DNA from: Tetrapyrgos nigripes
Lineage: Eukaryota; Basidiomycota; Agaricomycetes; Agaricales; Campanellaceae
Direction of reading: 5' to 3'
Length of the DNA stretch: 64,000 nucleotides
Assembly (NCBI GenBank): GCA_013368315.1
Contig: JAACJM010000271.1
Coordinates: forward strand, 43,917-107,916
Part shown: piece after piece, positions 23,213 through 34,541 of the stretch
How the letters are laid out: every line of letters starts with the position of its first letter
Numbering within the stretch: position 1 is the stretch's first letter
The notes under the pieces: model-generated
Database searches by the model: none
What the model saw: only the letters and a program-made list of their open reading frames with translations
What the model was told of the DNA's origin: nothing
Position numbers and translations under genes: made by a program

Positions 23213-23790
23213 TAGTGTTGCGCTGAGCCGAGCAAGGGCCAAGCTCGAGCGGACTCGAGCTCGCTGACAAATATCCGCATTAGGAAGGATGCCGCCAGTT
23301 CCTCTACTCACCCGCCGTCTGCAGGCGTTCAGGTCTACCACTAAGCCTCAAAATGTATCTATATTGGGTTTTACAGTCTAAAATAGCCTACAGATCAAAA
23401 TTTACGAATTGCTGACCACAACTCATAAATTGGGTGATAGGGCCCACTCATCGAAGGAAAGTCAAAAAAGATTCGAGAAAAGACACAAGGCCCCCAAAAC
23501 CTTGAGCTTAAATATTCGGACCTGTATCAATGGGCGTCAAAGCTCATATATTATCTCCGAGCATCACCACATGGAACAGATAGCTATTTTGGCTAGTGGT
23601 TGCGAAGACGAGGGACGAAGAGGTATGAGGAGGAGGAGCAGATGTCTTCAGCCCCTATCCGAGGCAGAGGAATAGTTATTAGTCCCTGGGACCCTGAGTA
23701 CGTCATAATCAAATGCCGAATTGATGCGACTGATGGGACCTTCCATATATGGTCATGAGCTGAGCTCGAGCTCAGCTCAGCGCAACACTA
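23213..23790. mobile_element. Non-autonomous hAT-type element, 578 bp
   Basis: Ends are TAGTGTTGCGCTGAGC and GCTCAGCGCAACACTA, a perfect 16-bp inverted pair. The flanks are ACATGAAC (23205-23212) and ACATGAGC (23791-23798), an 8-bp duplication with one difference. Subterminal GAGCTCGAGC-type words occur at both sides. There is no coding capacity. Confidence 0.9.
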
Positions 23791-23996
23791 ACATGAGCCT
23801 AGAGAGGACCCCTGATAATGGATGATGAGGCCGGTCACCAGTTCGGACGAAAAGTGGGGCCAGAGGGTCGAAAAGCCGAACCCAGTTCGGACAACAATAG
23901 GCCCCGCATGTGGTGGACAATAGGCTCTGACCCACATTTCCCTCGCTGTGATTGATTTGAAATAGTCAATAGTACTAATATATCTGGCGCAAGCTA

Positions 23997-25083
23997 CATC
24001 AGCAAAATGGTTCATCCGGCTTAGACGTGCTTACGCTTAGAATCGGTTGCTTGGACTTAGATCCGGTTGCTTTGGCTTAGATCCGGGTGCTTTGGCTTAA
24101 ATCCGGGTGTTTTGGCTTAAATCCGGGCGCTTTGCTTTGCTTTGGCTTACGTCTATGTCAATAGTGCTGTGTTGGAAACCCAGATGTAAATAACACGCCT
24201 TTTTACAACATGTAAAAAACACGTAAAAAACATTTCTTACAACAGCGATGCCAAACACCCATGTCATAAACCGCAAGCGTATCCCAAAATTCTGAAAGTT
24301 CCTTTCAAACTCCGCTGCTATACAGTACCAAGCCACAACTTACGTCAGCTCTGTTGATTTTGCTGCATCCGTCATCGTCAAGTCGTCGTTGTCTTCTTTG
24401 TCGTCTGGCCTCAACATCCTTGACTCTGCTTTTCCTCAACCTCTTCAAGTCCCTGGATCACAGCAACACACGCAATCTTAGACTGTTGGCTCTTCTTCAA
24501 CCTCTTCAAGTCCTGTGGATCACTGCAACACACGCAATGTTTTGAGCTTCGCATATGTACTCGGTAATGGGCGCAAATGGACGAGAACCATGATGAACGT
24601 CGAAGAATATCTGGAGCGGTGTACTCGTGTATGTGGTAAGTATTCCTGGATATACTGTATTATCACTGTTTTTGACTAGTCTTTTCAGTGCGAAACCTCG
24701 TCTGCCCTTGTACGCCGGATATTCTGAATGGAGGAAAGAACGACTATCATAGGGAAGAGGCGATGTCCAGACGATACGAGTGGGCAGGATGGCGATAGGA
24801 TAGTGTTCTTGAGTATTCTATAGAAGAGCATCATATACATACATATCTAGAAGCTGTGCGCAAATGGAATTGTTTCTGTTTTTATATTACTGTTTGATTT
24901 CACAAGTAAGCAAAGCTACACATCTAACCCAAAGAAAGCTATAGTGTCTAAGTAGTATTCTAAGCAGATTGAGAAGTCCTAGAAAGCAAAACGCGCTTTC
25001 TAAGGAAAAACTGGCTTATTGGGCTTTCTAAGCAAATTTTTCCTTAGAAAGTGCTCTAAGCCGGATGAACCATTTTGCTGATG
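23997..25083. mobile_element. TIR element with CATCAGCAAAA ends and TA duplication, 1087 bp
   Basis: The ends are CATCAGCAAAATGGTTCATC and its exact inverse, with about 29 bp of perfect match. TA flanks both sides (23995-23996 and 25084-25085). The flanking sequence is present without the insertion at 45733-45833, on the other strand, where a single TA occupies the site at 45768-45769. The left interior has about five tandem 21-bp units of GATCCGGGTGCTTTGGCTTA type. No transposase is encoded. The ends resemble those of the elements at 57843 and 54161. Confidence 0.93.
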
Positions 25084-25602
25084 TAGCGAAGACTACTAGG
25101 AAAAGCATCGTTGCAACGGCTCTAGGCTCATGTCAAACACTTTATAAACTTTGGCGCCTTTTCATTTCCCTTTTAAGAAAAGTATTTGCAGTTGTTTGCC
25201 TGGCACCTCTTCCTCTGTCGCCCTCCCAGCTACCAGGAAGCCGGAGGGAAGCGACGGCACGCTTGTCTGGAATAAAAATCTTTTTTTTCAAAAATTGCCT
25301 GGTCACATTTTATTGCGCGTCGGCAGTGTTTACCATGGCTACTTCGGCTCAGCTGTTTTGTTGTCCACATTTCTTACTTAATTAGAATTTTGTGAGGTCT
25401 CGGGTTCAAGACTTACTAGTAATAGTTGATTCTTTTTTACTTATATGTGTATGCACTGGGCGGTTGCACAAGTATTTTATTTTTTTGATCAAATTTATCA
25501 AAAGTAAGCTACATTGGCTGATATTTCCATAGCTTCAAATATAGACAGACATGACAATCTGTGAGCATAATACAAAAAAGCAAAAGCAATAGTCATGTAA
25601 TT

Positions 25603-25927
25603 TTATTGAGTATTTGCATACCTACATCTACTGCAACTTACACTAGGGCAATCCAAGCCTGAATAGCCTTTCTCCATACAGACATCACATTTCTCCTTTC
25701 TTGTCTCAGTATTAGGTGAATCTTCATCTTGAAAGTTCTCTTCCATCACTCTTGGTTCACTGAAACTCTCATCAGGCAGAAAGGAGGATAGAAGTATATC
25801 TGAATCATCAGAATCTACAATAAGTACACATTAGTTATTGGAGTTCTATGGAAGAGATGCATAAAAAGTTCATACCAGCTGGAGCAGCTTGTCCAAAGGC
25901 ATTTGATTCTAGATTTCTGTTAGGACA
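25603..25927 (-). pseudogene. 3' fragment of an unrecognised gene with a Cys-rich C-terminus
   Basis: Two exons splice in frame on the minus strand: 25927-25876 and 25814-25603, with a 61-nt GTATGA...TAG intron. They encode CPNRNLESNAFGQAAPA, then an acidic stretch (DSDDSDILLSSFLPDE). The end is Cys-rich, CDVCMEKGYSGLDC followed by SCSRCRYANTQ and a stop at 25605-25603. The cysteine spacing suggests a small zinc-binding tail of the kind found on some transposases. A further exon-like piece (LANFKKSGTTGVYSIYQ, near 26105-26050) does not join in phase. No start was found, so this is a relic or partial gene. Confidence 0.45.
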
Positions 25928-26129
25928 CTGAGACATATACATATGCTAAGGCTACTAAGTACCTACTGTCTCTTGGATTCTATAAGCACAGCAAGTCCTA
26001 GTAAACAAATGGCCATATATTGAATCTTGTGATTTGAAATTTCTAACTTACTCTGATAAATTGAGTATACTCCTGTAGTTCCAGATTTCTTGAAGTTTGC
26101 TAGCACTGCAATCAAGTGAAGATATCTGG

Positions 26130-28320
26130 ATGTCTAAAAAGATCATAGCTTACTTTGAGTAGGTGGATTTATAGAATTACTTATACTGATGAATTGCCAG
26201 GCTTTCTTCTCTATAACCACCTCGGTGGCGAGAATTTACTGTGTCGCCTCAGCGTGCCACCGCCGTGTCGTACATTTAGCCGAGCTCCACCTCAGGCACG
26301 CAGATCTTCGGTCTCGAGCCGGATCAGGACACGTCGTTGACCTCGTCTGTGAGTTGTGAACTGTCGATCACGACTCCTTTCACATTTCATCACTGTTCTG
26401 CATGGCTACAGAACATGTAAGTTGGAATCTAAGCATAGTTGAAGGCATAGTGACTACTGTAAGTACTACTGCATTGAATTAGCTAGTTGGACACGGATCC
26501 GTAATCCGGCTGTGTACAAGTCAAATCTTGGTCTTTTTCCTTGCCCTCAATACCGTTAGCAAGCTATGGACCATAGCTAGCTGTCCAAATAGCTTTTTCA
26601 CCATTGTCCCAAAGATGTCAATGCATAAGAATATTTTATAGCCAATATATGAACTGCCCAGATTCACATAGAACTCAGACAGAATGCGTAGAGGAAGCTG
26701 GCAGGGCATATCTAGTCAAAGTTTTGTGCTCGAGCCTCTCAGAGCCCTTCTGCTGACCCCTTCATCACAAAATCATAGTCATGGAACGTCTGAATGATGA
26801 GGGCTAAGCTCAAAATCACAATATATTGCTGCAAATGATCATTCACATGCTTTGGGACATATACTTGGATAATGCTCATTCTGTATCTTTAGCAGAGAAT
26901 ATATAGGTTGCCTTTCCAATAGTACCACAAAATAGCTTCAAAAAGAGCCCAAGACCTTGAGGAACGGTGGACAACTGGGCGAGCTATTCGTTTTGTCTGG
27001 CTTCCTTGTGTGTCCGACTCGGCGATCAACGGCAGTATGTTTATTTTGAATATAATTTCAATTTGACTCCACGATATGCGGACCTCGCACCCTGATGTTC
27101 GGGGCTATCTTAAATATACAACTTATGAGTTGTTGAACCATCGCCCATGATTCATTTCATTTTGTCACCATTCTGAATGGTTGTAGAGCATGTGAGTCAG
27201 AATCATTACACTGAAGTAAGTACCAATCTCGCAAACCTTATTTTGATTTTGATTTCCAATTTCACTCTATGCTGCGCAACGTGACGTTCGGGGCTATGTT
27301 AAGCGTCCAAATTGATGGCATTGGGCCATAGTATTTAATAGGCTCATAACCGTCGTTGCGCTGCTTTCCCCTGCCCCTCAAAAACAAAGTCTTTGTGCCG
27401 CTTTTGCAAAAATCTAGCCTGCAGGTCCTAGTTAGCCTTACATTTAGCTTTACACATTTATGTATATTTAACATTCAAACGTCTACAGGTTCTGTGCGCA
27501 CAATATGGACCTAAGCCGAATATTAAATGCAACTGACTGGGATCTGAGAGCGAGTATACAAAATGGTATGCAGATATAATAAAATTTTTGACTCTGTGTG
27601 CTAGAAATGGACTGACAATTGTCAATAGATGCAAGCATCGTTACAGAAGATACCTCATGGCCCCTTTCTCTGCCTACACATTTCACCAGTGGCAACAGTA
27701 ATACTACACACCCTTGTGAGAATTATGACATTACATTTGTGTTTATATATTGACCTATTTAAATAAATTTAATCATAGCTAGGAATGCCAATCTTCACCC
27801 TCAAATGCACAAGATACCAATGTATGAAAATGGTTTGTGAACATCAAAAATTATAGCCTACAAAAATATGTATAACTATGGATAATCAGGGAAACTCGTG
27901 GCTTTTGAACTAGTTCCCACTGGTGTCAGTCACAATGCATTGCAACACTCTCAAGATTCCCAGCCCATCAAGCTGTCCTTAGATGCCATACAGTCTAGAC
28001 TCTAATGGCATTCCTTCCTCTCCCTCTCCTTCCTCTCGCACCCTGGCCCACCTCCCCATCCAACAGCAACTACTTTGCAGCTATTTTCCGTTTTCCATTG
28101 CCTTCCTTTCCATCACTGTACCACACCCCTTCCCCCCTCTTTCCCCAATTACACCATCTTCCTTGTTGTCCCCTTCCCTGTAATCATTGTACTTGATTCA
28201 ATCCTCTCCGAGTTTCCACGACTGAAGAAGCATCCACCAATGGTAATCTTTGACTCCATGATGAGATCTTCCTAGAGCAACTTTAGTTCAAAGAAGAACT
28301 CTTGTCTGAACATGCTATCC
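26130..28320. other. AT-rich non-coding region
   Basis: No gene supported. A short motif, GACGTTCGGGGCTATGTTAA near 27281, is partly repeated near 27095 (GATGTTCGGGGCTATCTTAA). A related ATTTCATYWYTGTTCTGMATGG block occurs near 26385 and 27160. This suggests an old duplicated repeat. Confidence 0.4.
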
Positions 28321-28334
28321 CTTCTATTAATGAC

Positions 28335-28764
28335 TGTCACGAATTGCCGCCGATCTATTCATTTCTTATCTCCATGGACTATTAATCATTTCTCTCACCA
28401 TCATCTTCTCTGTCTACAGTTACCATCACTTGATCTAATATGTACATCATTTATCTCCTCCGATTCCTATCTCCATGGACATTCTCACTTATTCACTTAT
28501 TCTCAATTCACTTCTTTTACATATATACCAAAGGACTTGTAGTTAGTTCTTTAGTCTGTTCACTTTGTCTCCACTCTGCTCTCAGTACAGTGCAGTGTCG
28601 AGTATAGTCAGCTACTCATCGTCTACTCGTCTCTACTATCTCTCTATTCTTGTTCTCTCTTTCTCTCTCTCTCTTGTTACATCGCCTTGTTTGTAAACCC
28701 GTCAATGTATTTGATTCATTGTGTGACTTGGGTGGTCATTGCTAAGTGACAAATGTTCTTGACA
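28335..28764 (+). repeat. Solo LTR A, 430 bp
   Basis: Starts TGTCACGAATTGCC and ends GTTCTTGACA. Flanked by ATGAC on both sides (28330-28334 and 28765-28769), an exact 5-bp duplication. No internal retrotransposon sequence remains, as expected after recombination between two LTRs. It shares the GTGTGACTTGGGTGGT block near its end with copies B, C and D. Confidence 0.9.
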
Positions 28765-29439
28765 ATGACCAGTTCACCAACTCTCATATATGTTCTTGTC
28801 AAATGGAACACCGTGGTGATGACTCTCCTTGGCTGAAACTCACCAGAGATGAGCAGTTGGTCCCCAGGCTAGGGCGAAACCATTCTATCCTCAAATACTG
28901 AGTGCATTAATTTTTTTATCCTTCAATTCTGGAGTGGGCAACGACCATATGAACATGAGCGAGGTAATGACAGGAAAGAAAGGTGGGGGGAGGAAGAGCG
29001 TGGTACCGTGCTGAAAAAGCAAGGCAACAAGAAGTATAAAATAGCTGCCCAATGACAAAGAGGTGGGGCAGGTGGCCAGAGGAGAACTTGGAATGCCATT
29101 ATTTAGACTCATTGGAAGATGATTAGAATGTTGCTGCTTTCTCATTTTTCATTTCCCATTCACTGTTCATCATCGACTGGCTGACTTCAGCATCATTTCG
29201 GCATGCTATTGGATACTTTCACATGTAACTAAGGCTTCAACCTATTTCTATTAATTACCTATTAAATATATTATTTTTGCATACTATTACTATTACTATT
29301 ACTTGGTCTGGGTAATAGGTGTTGAACTGAACAACCACTACTCCAACAGTTCAACATAAAGTAAACCTGACTGAAATGGTCAGTGCTTACCCCCCTATGA
29401 CCTTTGACATTTGGCTGGTATCTAACGTTGATGGGTTCA

Positions 29440-29560
29440 GTTCATACATGGGGGGTTCTCCCTGCCTCAGTGGGTCTTACACTGTCTGCTACAAGCAGGG
29501 ATTGAACATATGACCTGAATAGGAGGATTCTGGCCATCTTGGGCTTGGGTTTACTTTAGA
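29440..29560 (-). repeat. Possible second tRNA-related SINE
   Basis: On the minus strand, ATGGCCAGAATCC followed about 30 nt later by GTTCAATCCC resembles an A box and a B box at normal tRNA spacing. A GATA tetranucleotide run lies just beyond at 29558-29575. The case is weaker than that at 11701. Confidence 0.35.
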
Positions 29561-29603
29561 TAGATAGATAGATAGAATTACGCTGCACTGTACTAGCTAC
29601 AAG

Positions 29604-30130
29604 TGTCACAAATTGTTCCCCGCTCTATTCATTTCCTTTCTATTCTTTTCCCTTTCCTACTTATTTCCCGCTTTTCCCACTCTAACCCTATAAACATCAA
29701 TCATTTCTCATCATCGTCTATAGTTACCATCTCTCTAGATCTATGACTCACATCTTTATCTCCTCCGATTCCTATCTCCATGGACATTCTCACTGTCAAT
29801 CACTCCGTATGATCCAGTACCTTCATCTATCCATATTTGACTCATTATTCTCTTGCCCTTGACATTTCCACATGATACCGTCTATTATTACTTACTCTTT
29901 CCCATCTGTTCATATTTCACTTATATACCTGTGATCCTTGTAACCTATTCTTTAGTTTGTTCACTTCGTCTCCGCTCCGTACTTGTACTACGCAGTGTAG
30001 AGCCTAGTCAGCTTACTTTCTCTCTATCTCTTTACCTTTCTTCCTCTCTTGATCGAATCTACTCTCTTGTAACTGGTTCTCTTGCACTGTGTGACTTGGG
30101 TGGTTATTGAGTGTACTGACAACCTTGACA
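29604..30130 (+). repeat. Solo LTR B, 527 bp
   Basis: Starts TGTCACAAATTG and ends AACCTTGACA. Flanked by ACAAG at 29599-29603 and 30131-30135. It holds the TTCACTTCGTCTCCGCTCCG and GCAGTGTAGAGCCTAGTCAG blocks shared with copies C and D. Confidence 0.92.
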
Positions 30131-30466
30131 ACAAGGAGCTACTACGCAGACCCAATTGCTGGATGCTGCAGGGCAAGCAACAGAGATGTAGGGCCAATTG
30201 TCCTCACAGGCAGGGTAGGGCGTCTACACCTCTGAAGCACTCTTTATGTTGAACTGAACATTCTAGTGCATTGCGAGTGCGCATGCAGTCCCTGACTCTC
30301 TAAATCAAGAACACATTACATATCTTAGTAAGTATGCTTGCATACTCTTGCATATCTATCAATTCATCTCTTTGTGATGCTGCTGCTTATGTTTGTTTTA
30401 TATATGCTTATGCAGCGCTAGATGAACCCTGTTTTAATATGCACATTGTGTTAACACTTTTGTACT

Positions 30467-30963
30467 TGTCAAGAACTGCTACAGTTCTCTGTCCTCCTTC
30501 CTACTCTACTACATTACTGAACCTGTTTTCTGATCATTCGTCTATTGCCTTTCCTTGATAAACCTTTTTAACCTTATATTACTGACTTTGAACCTTATAA
30601 AACCTGTCAAACTCTATAATAACTGTCATCAATCTTCCTATCTTTCTTATCTATCATCTGTTCTTCCTATCTTTGATTTGATCTCCTTATCTTTCTTAAC
30701 CATATGGCATCATTCTATTTTTACTTACTTTTCCCATCCCTTCATATTTCTCATATATACCCGAGATCTTTTGTAACTGATTCCCCAGTTCGTTCACTTC
30801 ATCTCCACTCCGTACTACTACTACGCAGTGTAGAGCCTAGTCAGCCTACTTGTCTCTCTCTTTCTCTCTATCTCATTTACATCTCTCTCAATCTATTGGC
30901 CTTGTATCTGCTCTCTTAGTGTGTGACTTGGGTGGTTATTTGAGTGTATCGACAACCTTGACA
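30467..30963 (+). repeat. Solo LTR C, 497 bp
   Basis: Starts TGTCAAGAACTGC and ends AACCTTGACA. Flanked by GTACT at 30462-30466 and 30964-30968. Because B and C each have their own 5-bp duplication, they are two independent solo LTRs and not the two ends of one element. Confidence 0.92.
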
Positions 30964-30968
30964 GTACT

Positions 30969-31484
30969 TTTGAAAAGTTCTTGACACCAAAGAAGGAGCC
31001 ATATCTGACACTGAAACCATGGCATCTAACACAACAGAGTAACAATCAACAACATTAGACAAGCACAGATACACACCAAAGCTCACCTTCACAGTTATCC
31101 ATCTTTAGTAGTGCAAAAAAACAAACTTGACAAAAAATCCGTAGGGATACAATGGGGGAAGAAAAGGAAATGAACGATACACACCCACTATAAATAAATA
31201 ATATACATACATGGGTAAAGACGTCATTTGGAATTAGAGGTTACTGAAATTAGCGTGAGTAAATGTCAAAGTTACTAAGCCCAAAATGATGGTGTCTCCC
31301 TTTTCAAGATGAAATGGTATGATTAGGGTAATGGTACTCAAACAGTACTTAAATAAATTCGAACTTTTTGGTGACAAAACTATCTAAAATATGCATAGAA
31401 AATCGATTAAAAAGAGTAAGCAATCAACCTGTGCTGAAAATTGCATCGTTTGGGATGTGGAGAAGCGAAAAACCACAGAAAATG
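30969..31484. other. Non-coding stretch
   Basis: Nothing recognisable beyond AT-rich sequence. No conserved open frame or repeat was found. Confidence 0.4.
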
Positions 31485-31690
31485 ATTACGAGGCCCTTTA
31501 AGGCCGAGTTAACTTATGTCGACCTCGAAAATTTTATCACGACCTCAAACTCCCACCCCTTTTCGTTGCCACTCAACCCAACTGTGTGTCGTCACCACAC
31601 CACGCTGGTCTCTACTTTCCCGATCAACCTGAAATATCCAGACTGAGTCTGGACCGGGTCTACATACGTCGACAATCATGATGTCATGCC
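31485..31690 (+). repeat. SINE-like repeat, longest copy of the ACGAGGCC family
   Basis: Starts ATTACGAGGCCCTTTAAGGC and continues CGAGTTAACTTATGTCGACC. Then come CCTCAAACTCCCACCCCTTT, CTGGTCTCTACTTTCCCGA and a GACTGAGTCTGGACCGGGT tail. The tail alone recurs at 40395-40485. The head recurs at 12490-12596, 39607 and 41621. The GGTTCAAWCTCCC word of other copies fits a pol III B box. Confidence 0.6.
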
Positions 31691-31917
31691 AGTGTGTTGA
31701 CTCATCTCACCTTCATTGCCAGCATCGTGCTTGATGGGATACTTACTTGTGTCCACGGCTTTCTCTCCGCAAGTATGGCCATACTAATTGTTATCCGACA
31801 TTTGCCAGTACTCGCTGCCCTACTTCCTCTGCTTCTGAAGCTTGGCTTCAGCCTCGGCACCCTCGTAATTCAGAATTCTTGCCTCTTCATCGTCATTAAT
31901 TTATGTTTATGTCATAC

Positions 31918-31985
31918 TCTTAGCGACCTGTAGTGACCTCAAAGTCTTTTCCACAGGTTCAAACTCCCAACTTATTTTGCTCATA
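31918..31985 (+). repeat. Fragment of the same SINE-like family
   Basis: GTGACCTCAAAGTCTTTTCC, then ACAGGTTCAAACTCCCAAC, matches the middle part of the copies at 39640 and 41940. Confidence 0.45.
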
Positions 31986-32034
31986 CTACTTTGCAAGTAG
32001 CTGCAACATAGTCAATATAAGAATGAGGTTTTGT

Positions 32035-32170
32035 TGAGGAGGGCCTCGTAACTTGCCATGCGAAGCAGTGGCACCTTTCCCCAGTTGGTTCAGCCTGGGA
32101 TTGAACTGGGGACCTTAAGTGTGGGAGTTTGATGACGGACGTTTTGACCCCACAAGGCCCTTCTCTCTGA
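32035..32170 (-). repeat. Repeat shared with 41350-41400, with a B-box-like word
   Basis: AGGGCCTCGTAACTTGCCAT, then GAAGCAGTGGCACCTTTCCC, is repeated near 41350. The minus strand contains GTTCAATCCC. A short inverted match of GTTGGAGTAGTGGTTGTTC at 32211 occurs at 29323 in opposite orientation. Confidence 0.4.
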
Positions 32171-32224
32171 AAGAGAGTCAGGGAACCACTAGGAATTACT
32201 ACTCCAATGTTGGAGTAGTGGTTG

Positions 32225-32425
32225 TTCAGTTCAACGAAAAGTTGCCATATATGGATGCTTTTAGTATATTTGATTGGTGTACAGACATATTCTGTATCAA
32301 AACTACTAAAAGAAGTACAAAAAGACCGAGAATCGAGAATCTGGACATAGTTACGGATATGCGTCCGAAAAGACAATAAATCTGGCTTCTAGATATGGGT
32401 GCCAATTGGCAATAGTTCATACAGT
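32225..32425 (-). repeat. Diverged copy of the 2733-3189 MITE family
   Basis: Reads, inverted, the same order of blocks: ATTGGCACCCATATCTAGAA, CCAGATTTATTGTCTTTT and a GATTGGTGTACAGACATATT variant of the family loop. Only half the element is present. Confidence 0.55.
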
Positions 32426-33415
32426 GGTGGCTGTTGAAAATGCACTGTTCAAAAAAGGCAACATTTTCCCATCTGCGTATCTGAGGGAGAAACCGTCTGA
32501 AATCCAGCCACACAATGTCAACACATCCTGAAGTGGACATTCCAACGTCGAGCATAGTCACAGGTAGTCGAGTCTCAAACCCCTGTCAAGTTGTTTTGTC
32601 AATATTCATTGTACATCGAGAGTTGCCTTTTTGGGACAGTGGATTTTCAACGGCCGCCACTGTATGTCCGTCGAGCAGATATGCCAGAACTCATGTATCC
32701 GCTCGACAGACATAACCGGCGCAGGGCTGGCCCTTCTGGGGTGGCAAAGCCCGCTACCATTTGCGCTGGTCTGCTTAGTCACGTACATTTGCCATTGCGA
32801 TACAATCCTAGTTAGCGCTATAAGCAATACCAAAAAGTTACGAGGCCAATTGAAATGAGGCTGAGTTCTTTACACTCCGTTTCTGCGTGTGGCAGTGCAT
32901 ATTCATCCCGTCTCCTCCCGTGCTGTTGCTTCCAGTTTCCTCTGAGTCCTTGCCAATCTACCTTGAATGGCAGCAATGTCTTGGATATGGCCAAGGACTT
33001 TTTTGTAAATAATATCTCGGACAAGCATGCCTATGCTACCATTCTTTGACTTATTTGTAGCAAAGGTGAAATCTCAAATTTTGTTCACTTTGAGCTTGTA
33101 ATAAGCCTTCTTTCGCATATATGCAACACTGTCATTTAGCACCATTTGAGGTTTTGGGCACATAGTGAATGGCGCAAACATTTTCTATCAATTTTTGTGT
33201 TTGCTGGAAGGACACACTATTACTATACCTACGACTACTGACTAGCTTGAAACCTTCTGATACCTATAAGTCCCAATACCTCCTACTCCTGCCTTATTCT
33301 GGGAAATCAACAGAAATCTAGCAAAAACCAGGGGAAAAGCCCGAATTCAGATAAATTCGCAAATGGGGTTTTTCCTGATGACTATCTAGGCAATGTAGAA
33401 CTATAATGCGCACTA

Positions 33416-33635
33416 CTGTACCATTTCAATTAATTCGTCACCCCACCGTTACTGTTACACAGGTCAGTTTGAGGATGTTACCGTTACAAGGCAACGAAAA
33501 ATTGCCTTTTATGGGTTGATTTCCTGCGGGTTTTTGGCGTGTAACGGTAGATGAATTACGGGTTACAAGGTGGAAAGTTTGTCGTTTTTGGGAGGTCTGT
33601 TACCCATTACTGACAAATTGATTGAAGTGGTACAG
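33416..33635. mobile_element. TA-flanked MITE, CTGTACYAT family, 220 bp
   Basis: Ends CTGTACCATTTCAATTAATT and the inverse AATTGATTGAAGTGGTACAG. TA flanks both sides (33414-33415 and 33636-33637). Interior has repeated GTTAC/GTAAC words. Same family as 41652-41927. Confidence 0.85.
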
Positions 33636-34541
33636 TAGACCAGCTATATTCTTTGCAAGGGGGTGGCAAAACTTAAGTGAGCAATATACCGGGGATGGTT
33701 GGTTCAGTCTGAGGGTCTCTTAAAAATTTTCCTATATAGAAATTTTACAAGTATTTTGGCTGAATTTAGTATAGCTTTCAATGTTTTTTGAAGCCCTAAA
33801 TTATTTTTTGGCCATCAAACAAGTTACTAGGTCAATACAGGACATGTTGAAGAAGTCAAAAAAGTCACAGTTCCACCGGTATGTATTCCATTATAAGTAT
33901 ACAAACAGAACTGCCATTCATTTCAGGAACTTGAAGACCTGACTGTCAACAATGGAAAAGTCACTTGTCCTGAGCGCAGAAAAGAAATCCCTCTGATTCC
34001 GAGCAACGTGTCATCACCTGTAAGAAAAAAGGAGCAAAATATGTATTTTCCCTGAGCTTTGTCTGATTTATCACTCTGAGTCAACCTGACCTTAGGTGAA
34101 CTCTGATTTAGCCATCCCCTAAGTCTGAGACAGCCACAGTCAAGATACTGATTCAACCCTCTTAAGTACACTGAGTTAGCCTTCTGGACTTAATGAGTCA
34201 ACCTGAGCTCAAAAGGTGATTCAACCAGATGTCAGAAATCCTCATCTCAGCCACCTTCAGCTACACCTTCAGCACATGCCATACCCATACACTCCTTCAT
34301 ATTTCCATATCCATCACTCTTACATCATTCACTGCCTAAGCCCAGAAACCCTCAGAGGGTTTTTCAATTATACCTATGTGCACCCCCACCCTATTCTATT
34401 TCTGTTTCATTTATTATGTCAATTATTCATTCTGTTCATCAATCCACATCTATATTTGTTGTTTAACATTTGATTCACTTATTCTATTCACTGTTTGGGA
34501 CTCGCAATCATTTAGTATATTAGTTATAGGAGCACCATAGT

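Noticed and set aside
29604..30963. Copies B and C as the two LTRs of one retrotransposon
   Set aside because: Each has its own 5-bp duplication and the 336 bp between them hold no internal domain.
29323..32237. A 2.9-kb element bounded by the inverted GTTGAACTGAACAACCACTA match
   Set aside because: The match is only about 27 bp, the interior is a mixture of older repeats and no target duplication is visible.
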